Assembly: GCA_025363575.1 (NCBI GenBank)
Contig: JANYDM010000015.1
Location: 1-64,000 of the forward strand
From: Betaproteobacteria bacterium
GTDB lineage: Bacteria; Pseudomonadota; Gammaproteobacteria; Burkholderiales; SG8-41
Direction: 5' to 3'
DNA length: 64,000 nucleotides
The notes beneath the pieces are model-generated. The model saw nothing but the letters and a program-made list of their open reading frames with translations. It was not told the origin of the DNA and made no database searches. Positions 35,485-44,443 of the stretch are shown here, piece by piece. The position numbers and the translations under genes were made by a program. Positions within the stretch are counted from its first letter, which is position 1. Every line of letters begins with the position of its first letter.

Positions 35485-36459
35485 TTATTCCGCGCGCGCG
35501 CCTGCGTCTTTCACGACACGCGCGTACTTCGCAATCTCGGATTTTATGTAATCACCGAAGGCTTCCGGCGTCGGCAGCGTGAACGGCAGTATGCCCAGTT
35601 GCTCGAGGCGGGTCTTGACGTCAGGTGCGGCGAGTGCGCGGTTGATCTCGCGGTGGATTTTGACGACGATGTCGCGCGGCAGGCCGCGCGGGCCGACGAA
35701 ACCGTACCAGTTGTCGACGGCGAATCCGGGCACGCCGGCTTCGGCCACGGTAGGCAAGTCGGGGAAGAGGTCGACGCGATTGGCGGTCGTTACCGCGAGC
35801 GGGCGGATACGCCCGGATTTCACCGCTGTAACAGCCGTGGAAACAGTTGCGAAGATCAATTGGATGTTGCCGCCCACGAGATCGACCATGGCCGGCGCGC
35901 CGCCTTTGTACGGCACGTGCTGCATTTTCACGCCCGCGAGCGTATTGAACATTTCGCCCGCAAGGTGATCGGCGCGGCCGGCGCCCGACGAGCCGAAGTT
36001 GAGCCTGGCCGGATTCGCCTTCGCATACGCGATCAGATCCCTGACCGAATTGACGGGCAGCGCTGGATGCACAACGAGCATGTTGAGCGCCGTGACGCCG
36101 CGCGCGATCGGCGTGAAGTCGCGCACCGGATCGTACGGCAGCTTGTTGTACAGGCTGACGTCGACCGTCAGCGGCCCCATCGAGCCTTCAATGAGCGTAT
36201 AGCCGTCGGGCGTCGCGCGCGCGCCGATGTCCATGCCGACGGTGCCGCCGGCGCCGGCGCGGTTGTCGATGATCATTTGCTGACCCCACGTCGAGCTGAG
36301 TTTTTGCGCAACCGCGCGTGCAGTGATGTCGGCGCCGCCGCCGGGCGCGACGGGTACGATCATGCGTATCGGCTTGTCGGGATACGTGTCGGCCGCCAGC
36401 GCCGGCGATGGGGCGAGACAGAAAACGGCCGCAAGAACGATGCGCGTTTGAGTTGTCAC
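35485..36459 (-). CDS. Bug/TctC tripartite tricarboxylate receptor
   Basis: This 324-residue periplasmic receptor has a signal peptide ending APSPALAA. YPDKPIRMIVPVAPGGGADITAR, MIIDNRAGAGGTVGMDIGARATPDGYTL, LPYDPVRDFTPIARG, MQHVPYKGGAPAMVDL and LPDLPTVAEAGVPGFAVD are present, so every family block is intact. The GTG start overlaps the TGA of the amidase gene, coupling the two. That pairing suggests an amide or its acid product as ligand, which is inference. Confidence 0.9.
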   Translation of the reverse strand: MTTQTRIVLAAVFCLAPSPALAADTYPDKPIRMIVPVAPGGGADITARAVAQKLSSTWGQQMIIDNRAGAGGTVGMDIGARATPDGYTLIEGSMGPLTVDVSLYNKLPYDPVRDFTPIARGVTALNMLVVHPALPVNSVRDLIAYAKANPARLNFGSSGAGRADHLAGEMFNTLAGVKMQHVPYKGGAPAMVDLVGGNIQLIFATVSTAVTAVKSGRIRPLAVTTANRVDLFPDLPTVAEAGVPGFAVDNWYGFVGPRGLPRDIVVKIHREINRALAAPDVKTRLEQLGILPFTLPTPEAFGDYIKSEIAKYARVVKDAGARAE

Positions 36460-37895
36460 GCGAGCGGCGGCCGGCGTAGATGCCAGTCAGTGGCATTTTC
36501 GTACGCCCAGCCGATGCGCAACACGCGTGCTTCGTCGTAAGCGCGGCCGACGATCTGCAGCGAAAGCGGCAGGCCCGTGGCGGTAAAGCCGCACGGCAGC
36601 GCGAGCGCGCACAGGTCGAGCAAATTGACGGGCCGCGTCAGCAAGCTCATCGGCGCCTTGCTCTGGTCGATTTCGCTCAGCGCTACCGCCGGCAGCGGCA
36701 TCGTCGGCATCAGCAGGGCGGCAAAGTCGCGCAACAGATGATCGACTTCGCGGCGCAGGCTGTTGCGCTCGGCCATCACATCGATATAGTCCGCGGCCGA
36801 CAGCCCCTTCGCCCAGCGGATGCGGTCGCGGACGTCGACATCGAACGGCAGATCGTCGCGTTCTATCCACGCGCGGTGCAGTGCGTAGCCTTCGGCTGCA
36901 ATGATCTTGCCTGTGAGGTCCGCAAGGCGCTTGTACGCAACCGGCAGCGCGAGCGTGTCGACGCGCGCGCCAAGGCCGCGTATGACGTCGAGCGCGCGCG
37001 AGAATGCGCGCGCGACTTCGGGATCGAGTTCGCCGAGTTCCGCATCCGGCAAAACCGCGAAGCGCAGGCCGGCGATGCCCGTCTTGAGCCCGCTTAACCC
37101 ATCGACGGGCGCATGCGGCCACGTCTGGGAGTCGTGCGCATCGGGCCCATGTAGTGCAGCGAACAGCAGCGCGGCGTCTTCGACGTCGCGCGTCATCGGG
37201 CCTATGGTGTCGAGCGTCGCGGCGAGATTCAACGTGCCGTGATTGCTGATACGGCCGACGGTGGTTTTCAGCCCGACGATGCCGCACAGGCCCGCAGGTA
37301 TGCGCACTGAGCCCCCGGTATCGCTGCCGAGAGCGGCGGGCGCGAGCGCGGCGGCCACCGCGACGCCTGAACCGCTGCTCGAGCCGCCGGGCGAGCGCGC
37401 GGTTTGCGCGTCCCACGGATTCCACGGAGTGCCCATTGCGCTGTTCGTGCCCCACGCGCCGAATGCAAATTCGACCATGTGGGTCTTGCCGAGCGTAATC
37501 ATGCCGGCCGCGTCGAGACGCTGCGCCACCGACGCCGTCACTTTGGAAACGCGGTCGCGCCAGAAAAGCGAGCCGCCGGTCGTGCGCTTGCCGGCGATCT
37601 CTATCAGGTCCTTGAGCGCTATGGGGATGCCGTGCAGCGGTCCGCGCGCCTGGCCGGCCTTGAAGGCGCGGTCCGCGATGTCGGCGGCAGCACGCGCTTC
37701 TTCGGCGTACACCTCCACGTAGGCATGCAGCTTCTCATCGTGCGTGCGGATGCGTTGCAGATAGCAATCGACGAGCGCGCTCGCGGTGAGCGCGCCGCTG
37801 CGCAGGCGCGCGGCCAGCACGTGCACCGGCGCGTAGGCGAGCGCGCTGCTGTCGTTGGCAGTCGCGGTTGCGGCCGGGTGTGAGGGTGCATGCAT
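36456..37895 (-). CDS. Amidase (amidase signature family)
   Basis: This 479-residue amidase signature enzyme hydrolyses an amide to acid and ammonia. The Ser-cisSer-Lys triad is complete: Lys95 in PIALKDL, Ser172 in SPGGSSSGSG and Ser196 in GSDTGGSVRIP, with the usual spacing. There is no signal peptide, so it acts in the cytoplasm. It follows a 101-residue barrel protein by 11 bases and overlaps the Bug receptor downstream. The lack of GatB or GatC neighbours and the catabolic context argue against a glutamyl-tRNA amidotransferase subunit. The substrate is unknown. Confidence 0.9.
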   Translation of the reverse strand: MHAPSHPAATATANDSSALAYAPVHVLAARLRSGALTASALVDCYLQRIRTHDEKLHAYVEVYAEEARAAADIADRAFKAGQARGPLHGIPIALKDLIEIAGKRTTGGSLFWRDRVSKVTASVAQRLDAAGMITLGKTHMVEFAFGAWGTNSAMGTPWNPWDAQTARSPGGSSSGSGVAVAAALAPAALGSDTGGSVRIPAGLCGIVGLKTTVGRISNHGTLNLAATLDTIGPMTRDVEDAALLFAALHGPDAHDSQTWPHAPVDGLSGLKTGIAGLRFAVLPDAELGELDPEVARAFSRALDVIRGLGARVDTLALPVAYKRLADLTGKIIAAEGYALHRAWIERDDLPFDVDVRDRIRWAKGLSAADYIDVMAERNSLRREVDHLLRDFAALLMPTMPLPAVALSEIDQSKAPMSLLTRPVNLLDLCALALPCGFTATGLPLSLQIVGRAYDEARVLRIGWAYENATDWHLRRPPLA

Positions 37896-37906
37896 CGTGC
37901 GCCCGC

Positions 37907-38212
37907 TCAGATCGCTTTGTACAAAGCATGCATGCGATTAAACGTATGCGGCCGGATTTTCGGCTTCCAGTCGCCGGTGTCCGATGCCTTTACCCACGCG
38001 GGCCCCTGCGGCACATCGGGCGACGACACGCGATAGAGCGCCGCGTACTGCGGTACGCCTGCCGCCGGCTTCTCCAGCTTGTAACGTTTGACGCCAAGCA
38101 CGCCCGGCACTTTTGTAATCTCGGGGATGTGCTGCGTGTCGTAAACGCGGTTGAAATCCGCCTCGAGTTCGGGCGGCACGTCCATTTGCACGAGATACAG
38201 GTATTCGCTCAT
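37907..38212 (-). CDS. Small dimeric alpha/beta-barrel-type protein
   Basis: This 101-residue protein opens YLYLVQMDVPPELEADFNRVYDTQHIPEITKVPGVLGVKRYKL and continues PQYAALYRVSSPDV. The pattern suits ferredoxin-like dimeric barrels of the EthD/DUF4286 type, which often occur in catabolic operons as small enzymes or ligand binders. It is the first gene of a minus-strand run with an amidase and Bug receptor. Function is unknown and the fold is inferred from short motifs. Confidence 0.65.
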   Translation of the reverse strand: MSEYLYLVQMDVPPELEADFNRVYDTQHIPEITKVPGVLGVKRYKLEKPAAGVPQYAALYRVSSPDVPQGPAWVKASDTGDWKPKIRPHTFNRMHALYKAI

Positions 38213-38344
38213 AGTTTTTCGCTTTCGGTTGGATTCGAAAATGACGCGGCCAACCAGTTGACCTCCGGTGCGGCCGATGCGTCTGTAAGCGCGGAGTTAT
38301 ACTACGCGAGAGTTGTCGCGTACATCAACCGACTCAGCGGACAC

Positions 38345-38731
38345 ATGCCGAAACAATTTCTGAATCCCGCCGCGCTCGACGCCATGCAAGGCCCGTACAG
38401 CCAGGGCGTGCGCGCGGGCAACACGATTTGGGTGTCGGCGCAGGCAGGCCAGGACGCGGACGGCCGGATCATCGGGTTGAACGATCCGGAGGCGCAGTGC
38501 CGGGCCATATTTCAGCGCATCGCAGCCGTGCTCGCCGCGGGCGACGCGACGCCGGCCGACATCGTCATGGTGCGCGGCTTCCTCAAGCATCGCGATTACA
38601 TTCAGGCGACGTGGAAGGTCCGCAAAGAATTTTTCGGCGCGCATCGCCCGGCCAGCACGACTTTCATGGTGAGCGACGTCGAGCCCGAAGGTGCGTTGAT
38701 GAGTTTCGAAGTTATCGCCGCGCTGGATTAA
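38345..38731 (+). CDS. RidA family protein (without the catalytic Arg)
   Basis: This 128-residue protein has the RidA/YjgF fold: GPYSQGVRAGNTIWVSAQAGQD, QCRAIFQRIAAVLAAGDATPADIVMVRGFL and a final GALMSFEVIAAL. RidA proteins deaminate reactive enamine/imine intermediates using an Arg in a PAR motif. Here the equivalent reads RPAST, so the usual reaction is doubtful. The ATG at 38345 is chosen; the frame runs upstream without good starts. It is divergent from the amidase operon and 15 bases before a second RidA gene. Confidence 0.85.
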   Translation: MPKQFLNPAALDAMQGPYSQGVRAGNTIWVSAQAGQDADGRIIGLNDPEAQCRAIFQRIAAVLAAGDATPADIVMVRGFLKHRDYIQATWKVRKEFFGAHRPASTTFMVSDVEPEGALMSFEVIAALD

Positions 38732-38746
38732 AAGGACGCGCAGCCG

Positions 38747-39139
38747 ATGGCCAAGGAATTCTACAATCCGCCGGACGTGTTCAGCCCTGTCGCCATCTAC
38801 AGTCACGGAGTTCGCAGCGGCCGCACGGTGACATTGGCTGGGCAGGCGCCGCTCAATGACGACGGCAGCGTGGCCGGGCCGGGCGATCCCGACGTGCAGT
38901 GCCGGCGGGTCTTCACTGACCTTAAAAAGACGCTGGACCTGGCCGGCGCGACATTCGAAGACGTCATCTACGTTCGTGCGTATCTGACCGACAAGGCCGT
39001 GCTGCCGGTACTGCGGCGTGTTGCTGCAGAAATATTCGGCGCCAACCGGCCGGCGTTTACACCGGTTATTGTGCCGAGCGTGCGGGCGGCGGGTGCGCTG
39101 GTTGAAATCGAGCTCGTGGTCGAACTCGCCGCGGATTAG
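38747..39139 (+). CDS. RidA family protein (without the catalytic Arg)
   Basis: This 130-residue RidA-fold protein has YSHGVRSGRTVTLAGQAPLN, QCRRVFTDLKKTLDLAGATFEDVIYVRAYLTD and GALVEIELVVEL. The PAR position reads RPAF, so the Arg is absent. AAGGA precedes the ATG. It ends two bases short of the convergent triple-RidA gene. Its close pairing with the upstream RidA gene suggests a heteromeric trimer or sequential duplication, which is inferred. Confidence 0.85.
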   Translation: MAKEFYNPPDVFSPVAIYSHGVRSGRTVTLAGQAPLNDDGSVAGPGDPDVQCRRVFTDLKKTLDLAGATFEDVIYVRAYLTDKAVLPVLRRVAAEIFGANRPAFTPVIVPSVRAAGALVEIELVVELAAD

Positions 39140-39140
39140 A

Positions 39141-40421
39141 TCAGGGCGCGTAGATCCACGGATCGACCATCACGGTGCATGCAGGGACGGGCAACCTTGC
39201 CGGAACGCGAATCGCGGTGAAAGGTACTGGCCCATCGCCGAGCGTTGCCTGCAAGACGCGGTGCATCGGATAAAACCCCGCGAGATCGGTGTGAAACTGG
39301 TGGATACGCACGACGTTTTCGATCTGAGTGGCGCCCGCAGCGCATAGCTTCTTGAGTGCTTCCACGATGTATTCCATCTGCGCGCGCGCCGCCGTGCCGA
39401 AATAAGGCAGTCCCGCGCCCGCGTTGATGCCGGCGATGGGACCGTGGTCGTCGACCGCCAGCATGCCGGAACACAGCAGGAGATCGCCCGCGCGCACCGC
39501 CGCCGCGCCGTAGGTCATGGCCGCCGGTATGCAACCGTCGATAACTTGCTTTTTGGTTTTGCCGGCGTCGACCAGTGCAACCAGATTGATTTCGATGTTG
39601 CCTGCGACCAGCCCGAAATTGCTGGTCGGCACTATGGTCAGCGCGCACTGGCGGGCGCCGAAGTGACTATTCCATACGTCGAGGAAATGCGCCGTGTCGT
39701 CGATGTCGCGCAGGTACACCTGCGCTTTGACTGCGTTCTTGAGCGACGAGCCGGCGGCCGCAAGCGCGGGTACGAATTTTTCGCGGATCAGGTATTCGGT
39801 CTGGCGGCGAATTTCGTAGCCGCCCCACAGGCTGTGGTCGGGAACGTGCGCTCGCGGATCGGGACCGTCGACGCCGCGCGCCATCTGGCCGGCGATGAAG
39901 ACGAAGTCGCCGGACGTCACCGCCGGAACGAAACCCGACCATACGGGTGCGGTTACTTGCGGTGTCGCTACGCGTTTGGGATCGCGGCCCCCGCCGGGCA
40001 GCACCGCGAGCAGCGACGCCGTGATGTCCGCACGCGCCGTCAGCAATTCCTCCATGATCACGGAAGTGCTCGGCGGGATGTAATCGCCGAACGCGGCGCG
40101 GCGCGCGAGATGGTAGGGGTCGACCGCTTGCCACGTTGGATAATATTGATCGAGCCTGACGGTGTTCGCGAAGCTCGTTCCCGCTTGCGCAAGCAGCTCC
40201 TTGAACCGCGCGCAGATGAAATCGCCTTCGCGCCTGTGCCGCGGCAGCCCGTGATTGGGCAGGCCCGCGGCGCCCGCAACTTCGGGATGCAGACCGCTGG
40301 CGTAATCGACCGCTTCCACGCCGGTCAGAAAAACCCAGTTACCGGCTTGCATGCACGGGGCGTAATGGATGTCGGTGCCGGCAATGCGCACAGCGCCGAG
40401 GGGAGTTACTTGCTTTGCCAT
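39141..40421 (-). CDS. Protein of three fused RidA-like domains
   Basis: The 426 residues divide into three RidA-like units: about 15-145 (MQAGNWVFLTGVEAVD ... NTVRLDQYYPTW), 155-290 (VTSGDFVFIAGQMARG ... NAVKAQVYLRDIDD) and 300-426 (VRAGDLLLCSGMLAVD ... NVVRIHQFHTDLAGF). Canonical RidA forms a trimer of single domains, so this chain could fold as a one-chain trimer. The PAR position reads PPST in unit 1 and PVPF in unit 3. Unit 2 is ambiguous because FGARQC contains an Arg that does not align without an insertion. It is the last gene of the minus-strand run. Confidence 0.8.
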   Translation of the reverse strand: MAKQVTPLGAVRIAGTDIHYAPCMQAGNWVFLTGVEAVDYASGLHPEVAGAAGLPNHGLPRHRREGDFICARFKELLAQAGTSFANTVRLDQYYPTWQAVDPYHLARRAAFGDYIPPSTSVIMEELLTARADITASLLAVLPGGGRDPKRVATPQVTAPVWSGFVPAVTSGDFVFIAGQMARGVDGPDPRAHVPDHSLWGGYEIRRQTEYLIREKFVPALAAAGSSLKNAVKAQVYLRDIDDTAHFLDVWNSHFGARQCALTIVPTSNFGLVAGNIEINLVALVDAGKTKKQVIDGCIPAAMTYGAAAVRAGDLLLCSGMLAVDDHGPIAGINAGAGLPYFGTAARAQMEYIVEALKKLCAAGATQIENVVRIHQFHTDLAGFYPMHRVLQATLGDGPVPFTAIRVPARLPVPACTVMVDPWIYAP

Positions 40422-40431
40422 TGAGTTCTCC

Positions 40432-41445
40432 TTAGCGCTCGAGCTTGACGCCGGCTTCGCGCGCGACCGGCGCCCAGCGCGCTATTTCGTCTTCGAGGAA
40501 CTGCTTGAACTCGGCGGGCGTGCTGGAGCGCGGCTCGCCGCCGAGATTCTGAATGCGTTCCTGAACGTCGGGCATCTTGAGTGCGCGCACCATTTCCGCG
40601 TTAATCTTGTTGATGATCTGCGGCGGTACGCCCGCCGGCGCGACCGCGCCTGCATAGCCGACCGACTGAAAGCCCGGCAGACCCGCTTCCGCGACGGTCT
40701 GCAGGTCGGGCAGCAAGGTGCTGCGCGAGGGCGATGCAATGCCGATGGGGCGCACGCGGTTGCCGCGGATGAAAGTGATGGCGGTCGGCATGTTGACGAA
40801 CATGAAATCGATGCGCCCGCCGGACACGTCGGTCAGCGCCACCGGGCTCGAGTTGTAAGGCACGTGCGCGCCGTTGAAGCCAGCCTGTTTGCGAAAAAGC
40901 TCGGTAGCGAGATGCGGCGAGCTGCCCGCACCGACAGTCGCCCACGTCGGGCCGCCCGGCTTGCTTCTCGCATACGCGATCAGTTCGGCGACGTTTTTGG
41001 CGGGCAGATTGGGATTCGCGACCAGGATGTTCGGATACGTGGCAATCATCGAGATCGCCGCGAAGTCCTTGCGCGTGTCGTACGGCAACCTGGCGTAAAC
41101 ACTGGCGTTGATTGAGAACGGCGTCGACACGAACACCAGCGTGTAGCCGTCCGGCGCCGCTTTGGAGCCGATATCGTTGGCGATCGTGCCGTTTACGCCG
41201 GGGCGCGCTTCGTTGATGACGGGCTGGCCCCAGGCCTCGGCGAGTTTCTGCCCGACGATGCGCGCCAGCGTATCGGACAACCCGCCCGCTCCGAAGTCAA
41301 TGATCCAGCGTATCGGCTTGTGCGGAAAGTCCTTGGCTGGATCGGCAGCGGCTTTCTGCTGCGCCATCGCCGCGTGGCTGCCTGCGACGAGCAACGAAAG
41401 TGCAGCCAACAATACGCAGCCCAACCTGCGCGTGAGTTTACTCAT
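40432..41445 (-). CDS. Bug/TctC tripartite tricarboxylate receptor
   Basis: This 337-residue periplasmic receptor has a long leader ending SHAAMAQ. FPHKPIRWIIDFGAGGLSDTLAR, RPGVNGTIANDIGSKAAPDGYTL, LPYDTRKDFAAI, AHVPYNSSPVALTDV and LPDLQTVAEAGLPGFQ are clear. VPYNSSP replaces the usual VPYKGG, hinting at a different ligand pocket. The ATG at 41445 follows GGGAGC; a start at 41466 is less likely. It sits 10 bases before the triple-RidA gene and 25 after a single RidA gene, so the same ligand chemistry is likely shared. Confidence 0.9.
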   Translation of the reverse strand: MSKLTRRLGCVLLAALSLLVAGSHAAMAQQKAAADPAKDFPHKPIRWIIDFGAGGLSDTLARIVGQKLAEAWGQPVINEARPGVNGTIANDIGSKAAPDGYTLVFVSTPFSINASVYARLPYDTRKDFAAISMIATYPNILVANPNLPAKNVAELIAYARSKPGGPTWATVGAGSSPHLATELFRKQAGFNGAHVPYNSSPVALTDVSGGRIDFMFVNMPTAITFIRGNRVRPIGIASPSRSTLLPDLQTVAEAGLPGFQSVGYAGAVAPAGVPPQIINKINAEMVRALKMPDVQERIQNLGGEPRSSTPAEFKQFLEDEIARWAPVAREAGVKLER

Positions 41446-41470
41446 GGCTTGCTCCCGTATCGTCAACGAC

Positions 41471-41917
41471 TTATTCCCATACCGCGGTGGCTTCGATTTC
41501 GATCAGCATGTCCGGATGCATCAGCGATGCGACCCCGATCGACGTGATGCAGGGCAATTCGCCGCTTGGCAAATGCTTCTCGAAGAACTCGACGCGCGCC
41601 GGAATCGCCTCGCGATGCCATTTCTCGCGGTCGGTGAAATAAAAGGTCATGTGCACGATGTCGTCCCAGCGCGCGCCGCCGGCTTCGACAGTGCGTTTTA
41701 CATATTCGAGCGCCTGCAGGGTTTGCGCGCGCATGTCGCCTTTGCCGATGATGCCGTCGGGACCGATCGCGGGATAGCCGGACATGCGCAAGGTGCTGCC
41801 GCCGTTTGTCACGATAGCATGCGCGATGCGGATGGGTTTGTACTCCGGGATGTCCTTGTGCAAAGTGCCGCAATAGAACTGCTCGATGTCGGGAAGGACT
41901 ATTCTGCGTTTTTTCAT
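41471..41917 (-). CDS. RidA family protein (without the catalytic Arg)
   Basis: The product is 148 residues long. RIAHAIVTNGGSTLRMSGYPAIG, QTLQALEYVKRTVEAGGARWDDIVHMTFYFTD and HPDMLIEIEATAV show the RidA fold, with a 15-20 residue N-terminal extension. The PAR position reads PCI. GGGCGGAG precedes the ATG at 41917; a start six codons upstream is possible. It lies between the triple-RidA gene (19-base gap) and the Bug receptor. Confidence 0.85.
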   Translation of the reverse strand: MKKRRIVLPDIEQFYCGTLHKDIPEYKPIRIAHAIVTNGGSTLRMSGYPAIGPDGIIGKGDMRAQTLQALEYVKRTVEAGGARWDDIVHMTFYFTDREKWHREAIPARVEFFEKHLPSGELPCITSIGVASLMHPDMLIEIEATAVWE

Positions 41918-41935
41918 GGCTCCGCCCTTTTGCAT

Positions 41936-43318
41936 TTACACCGCGACCGCTTCGATCTGCAACCGCGCGTCCTTGAGCGGCAGATCGTGCACCGCAATCA
42001 CGGTAATCGCGGGCGGGTCGTCACCCAGAGTCGCGAGCAGCACTGCGCGCACGAACGGGAAGTCGGCCATGTCGCGCAGATAAATGGTAATTTTCAGGAG
42101 TGCGCGCAGATCCGAATCCAGGCTCTGCAACACGATCGCCAATTGATCGAGAATGCTTTGCGTTTGCGCCGCCGCCGCAAGTTGCCCGTGTGTTTGTGCG
42201 ACGAGTCCGGCGATGGCCTGTTTGACGCGTTGCGCCGCCGCGGACTCCAGATCGGATGTGCGACAGATCATGCGGCCGGCAGCGGTTGCGTAGCCCATGA
42301 GGCCCGACACGAAGACGAGATCGCCGCCGCGTACCGCGTTGACGTGGCGTCCCCACGACGCGACACGTGGGTTTGCCGGCGCGGCCTGGACCGCGCCACG
42401 ATAGGTGATGCCTTCAATTTCAATATAGAAATCGCGCCGCGCGAGGCTCTCGACGCCGATGAGCGTGCCGGCCGGAGCCCGTTCTTTGAAAAAATGCGCG
42501 GCGATCCGTTCCATTTCCGGCAGCTCGGCCATGTTGCGCAGGTAGATGTTCACCCGCGTGAGGTGTGCGAACCCCGTGCCGTGCTCTTCGAGCATGCTGC
42601 GCATCAGTTTGTAGATCGTGTAAGTCTGCGCGGAGATTGGTTCGAGCAGCGATCGTGCAGCGAGCCCGCCGGACGGCCGCGGCCATGCGGTGTCCTTCAA
42701 TTCGTTCGCGCCGTAGATGATAAGCCCAGTCTCCGGATGTGCGCCGATCACGCCGGCGTAGAACGTGTAGTCGCCCGCGCGCGTCGCCAGTTCGTAGTTC
42801 GAGAGCGGCCCCTGCACGACATGCTTCGACGTGAGGACTTTTTTTGCAATGCCCTGTGCCGGATCGGGGACGATGGCGACGGGATCGAAATAAACGACCG
42901 CTTCAGGATACAAAAGTCCCGGCACCTGGGATGCGGTGCTCGGGGGCGCAACACCGCCGTCGAACAATGCCGCGCGCGTACGCGCGAGCACCGGGAAATT
43001 TCGCATCTCGCGCTTGTAGATGCTGTAGAACAGGAGGTCGGCTTTTTTCGCGCCCTGCTCGGTGAGCAGCGTTTCAAGGTCTTCGTAAATGCGCGACGCC
43101 TGCGCGACGAATGTTTCCTCCCAGCTGTCGGGAGCGAGCAGCCCTAGCGCCGGCACCGGCTTACGGCCGAGGTCGCGGTAACCGGCAAGCGGCAGGCCCG
43201 TGTCGTGATCGAGCCCGGCGCGCCCTGATATGAAAAGCAAATGCCCTGCGCGCGTCGCCACGGGAAAGCCCGCTACTGGCGCGGCGACCGCGTGGCTTGC
43301 GACGAGCGCTTTTTTCAT
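41936..43318 (-). CDS. Second protein of three fused RidA-like domains
   Basis: The product is 460 residues long. Unit 1 (about 1-150) has TRAGHLLFISGRAGLD and KADLLFYSIYKREM. Unit 2 (about 160-320) has TRAGDYTFYAGVIGAHP, LTRVNIYLRNMAELP and DFYIEIEGITY. Unit 3 (about 330-460) has VRGGDLVFVSGLMGYA, LLKITIYLRDMADFP and ARLQIEAVAV. PAR positions read PPST, PAGT and PPAI, so no unit keeps the Arg. The ATG at 43318 follows the amidohydrolase stop by seven bases. The two triple proteins differ in length and domain details, so this is not a simple recent duplication. Confidence 0.8.
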   Translation of the reverse strand: MKKALVASHAVAAPVAGFPVATRAGHLLFISGRAGLDHDTGLPLAGYRDLGRKPVPALGLLAPDSWEETFVAQASRIYEDLETLLTEQGAKKADLLFYSIYKREMRNFPVLARTRAALFDGGVAPPSTASQVPGLLYPEAVVYFDPVAIVPDPAQGIAKKVLTSKHVVQGPLSNYELATRAGDYTFYAGVIGAHPETGLIIYGANELKDTAWPRPSGGLAARSLLEPISAQTYTIYKLMRSMLEEHGTGFAHLTRVNIYLRNMAELPEMERIAAHFFKERAPAGTLIGVESLARRDFYIEIEGITYRGAVQAAPANPRVASWGRHVNAVRGGDLVFVSGLMGYATAAGRMICRTSDLESAAAQRVKQAIAGLVAQTHGQLAAAAQTQSILDQLAIVLQSLDSDLRALLKITIYLRDMADFPFVRAVLLATLGDDPPAITVIAVHDLPLKDARLQIEAVAV

Positions 43319-43325
43319 TGCGCGT

Positions 43326-44354
43326 TCACGCCGCGTGCGTCTTGCCGGGCTTGTGCGCTGCAGCGAGCACCGCGGCGGCATTGTCGCGGAAGATTTTCTT
43401 TCGTGGTTCGTCAGCGAGACGGTTCAAGGCGGGCAGCGCGAGCTTCGCTTCCGGGTCACCGATGTCGAACGGATAGTCGGTGCCGAACATCACGCGGTCC
43501 GCGCCCGCGATCTGAATTGTGAAGTCGACTGATTCGGGCGACAGCGAGCAGGTGTCGAAAAAGATTTGCTTGTAGTACTCCCCCGGGGCTTTCGAGACGT
43601 TTTTGCGATAGTACGGATCGGCTTCCCAGCCGGTCGCGTTATAGGCCGAATTAAGCCGCCCCTTGAGAAAAATGAGATTGCCGCCGCCGTGCGCGAGCAG
43701 CAACTGCAATCCCGGATGACGGTCGAACACGCCTTCGAAAATCATGCGCGTCACCGCCAGCGTCGTTTCGAACGGCCATTGCACGAGCACCTGCACTCCA
43801 TAGAGCGGAAACCGCGTCGGCACTTCCGCTGAAACGGGATGCATAAAGAGAAGCACGCCGAGTTTTTCCGCGACCGTGAACAATGCATCGAATTCCGGAG
43901 CATCGAGCGGGCGTCCGCCTGCCGTCGCCGGCAGCAGCGCGGAACGCGCGCCATACAAATCCACGGCGCGTTCGAGTTCGTAAGCGCATTGGTCCGGCGC
44001 CGCGAGCGCCAGTGATGCCATCAGTTCCAGCCGGCCTTGGCCTTCGGATGCAACCCGCGCGCCGTGTTTGTTCAACGCTCGCGCGTACTCGACGCCCGCC
44101 GCGCCGCCCGGCCACGCGACGTAACCCGGGGGAGGGCCGATGAGCTGCAGATCGACGCCACGGCTCGCGAGGCTGGCGACCCGTTTGGGTACGTCGGAAA
44201 GGTTTTCATCCAGCGAATGCGGCGGCCCGTCGCCGCGCCTCACCCAGAATCGTCCATCCGCGCGGCGTTCCGCGGACAAACCGAAAGCCGGTTTGCGGCA
44301 CAGGCCGTCAAGAAAAGCTTCGTCCAATGCGTGGGCGTGGGTGTCGATAATCAA
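43326..44354 (-). CDS. ACMSD-type amidohydrolase
   Basis: This metal-dependent amidohydrolase 2 enzyme has 342 residues from the TTG at 44354. Metal ligands appear as LIIDTHAHAL, LLFMHPV, LLAHGGGNLIFLKGR and VMFGTDYPFDIGDPE. The family hydrolyses or decarboxylates aromatic-derived acids. The TTG is chosen because GAGGAGC lies eight bases before it; an upstream TTG at 44381 has no Shine-Dalgarno. It heads the minus-strand run with the RidA proteins and a Bug receptor. It diverges from the MFS gene, suggesting one uptake and degradation module. Confidence 0.85.
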   Translation of the reverse strand: MIIDTHAHALDEAFLDGLCRKPAFGLSAERRADGRFWVRRGDGPPHSLDENLSDVPKRVASLASRGVDLQLIGPPPGYVAWPGGAAGVEYARALNKHGARVASEGQGRLELMASLALAAPDQCAYELERAVDLYGARSALLPATAGGRPLDAPEFDALFTVAEKLGVLLFMHPVSAEVPTRFPLYGVQVLVQWPFETTLAVTRMIFEGVFDRHPGLQLLLAHGGGNLIFLKGRLNSAYNATGWEADPYYRKNVSKAPGEYYKQIFFDTCSLSPESVDFTIQIAGADRVMFGTDYPFDIGDPEAKLALPALNRLADEPRKKIFRDNAAAVLAAAHKPGKTHAA

Positions 44355-44443
44355 TTGCGGCGCTCCTCGGGGTCGGGCCAAAAGTTTAACCCAACTTTGT
44401 TGTTGCGCAAGACGGCGACGGCGTTATAAATTCAACGCCGCCC

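Noticed and set aside
41936..43318. The two triple-RidA genes as a recent tandem duplication
   Set aside because: The proteins differ in length, inter-domain segments and most residues, so an old divergence is more likely.
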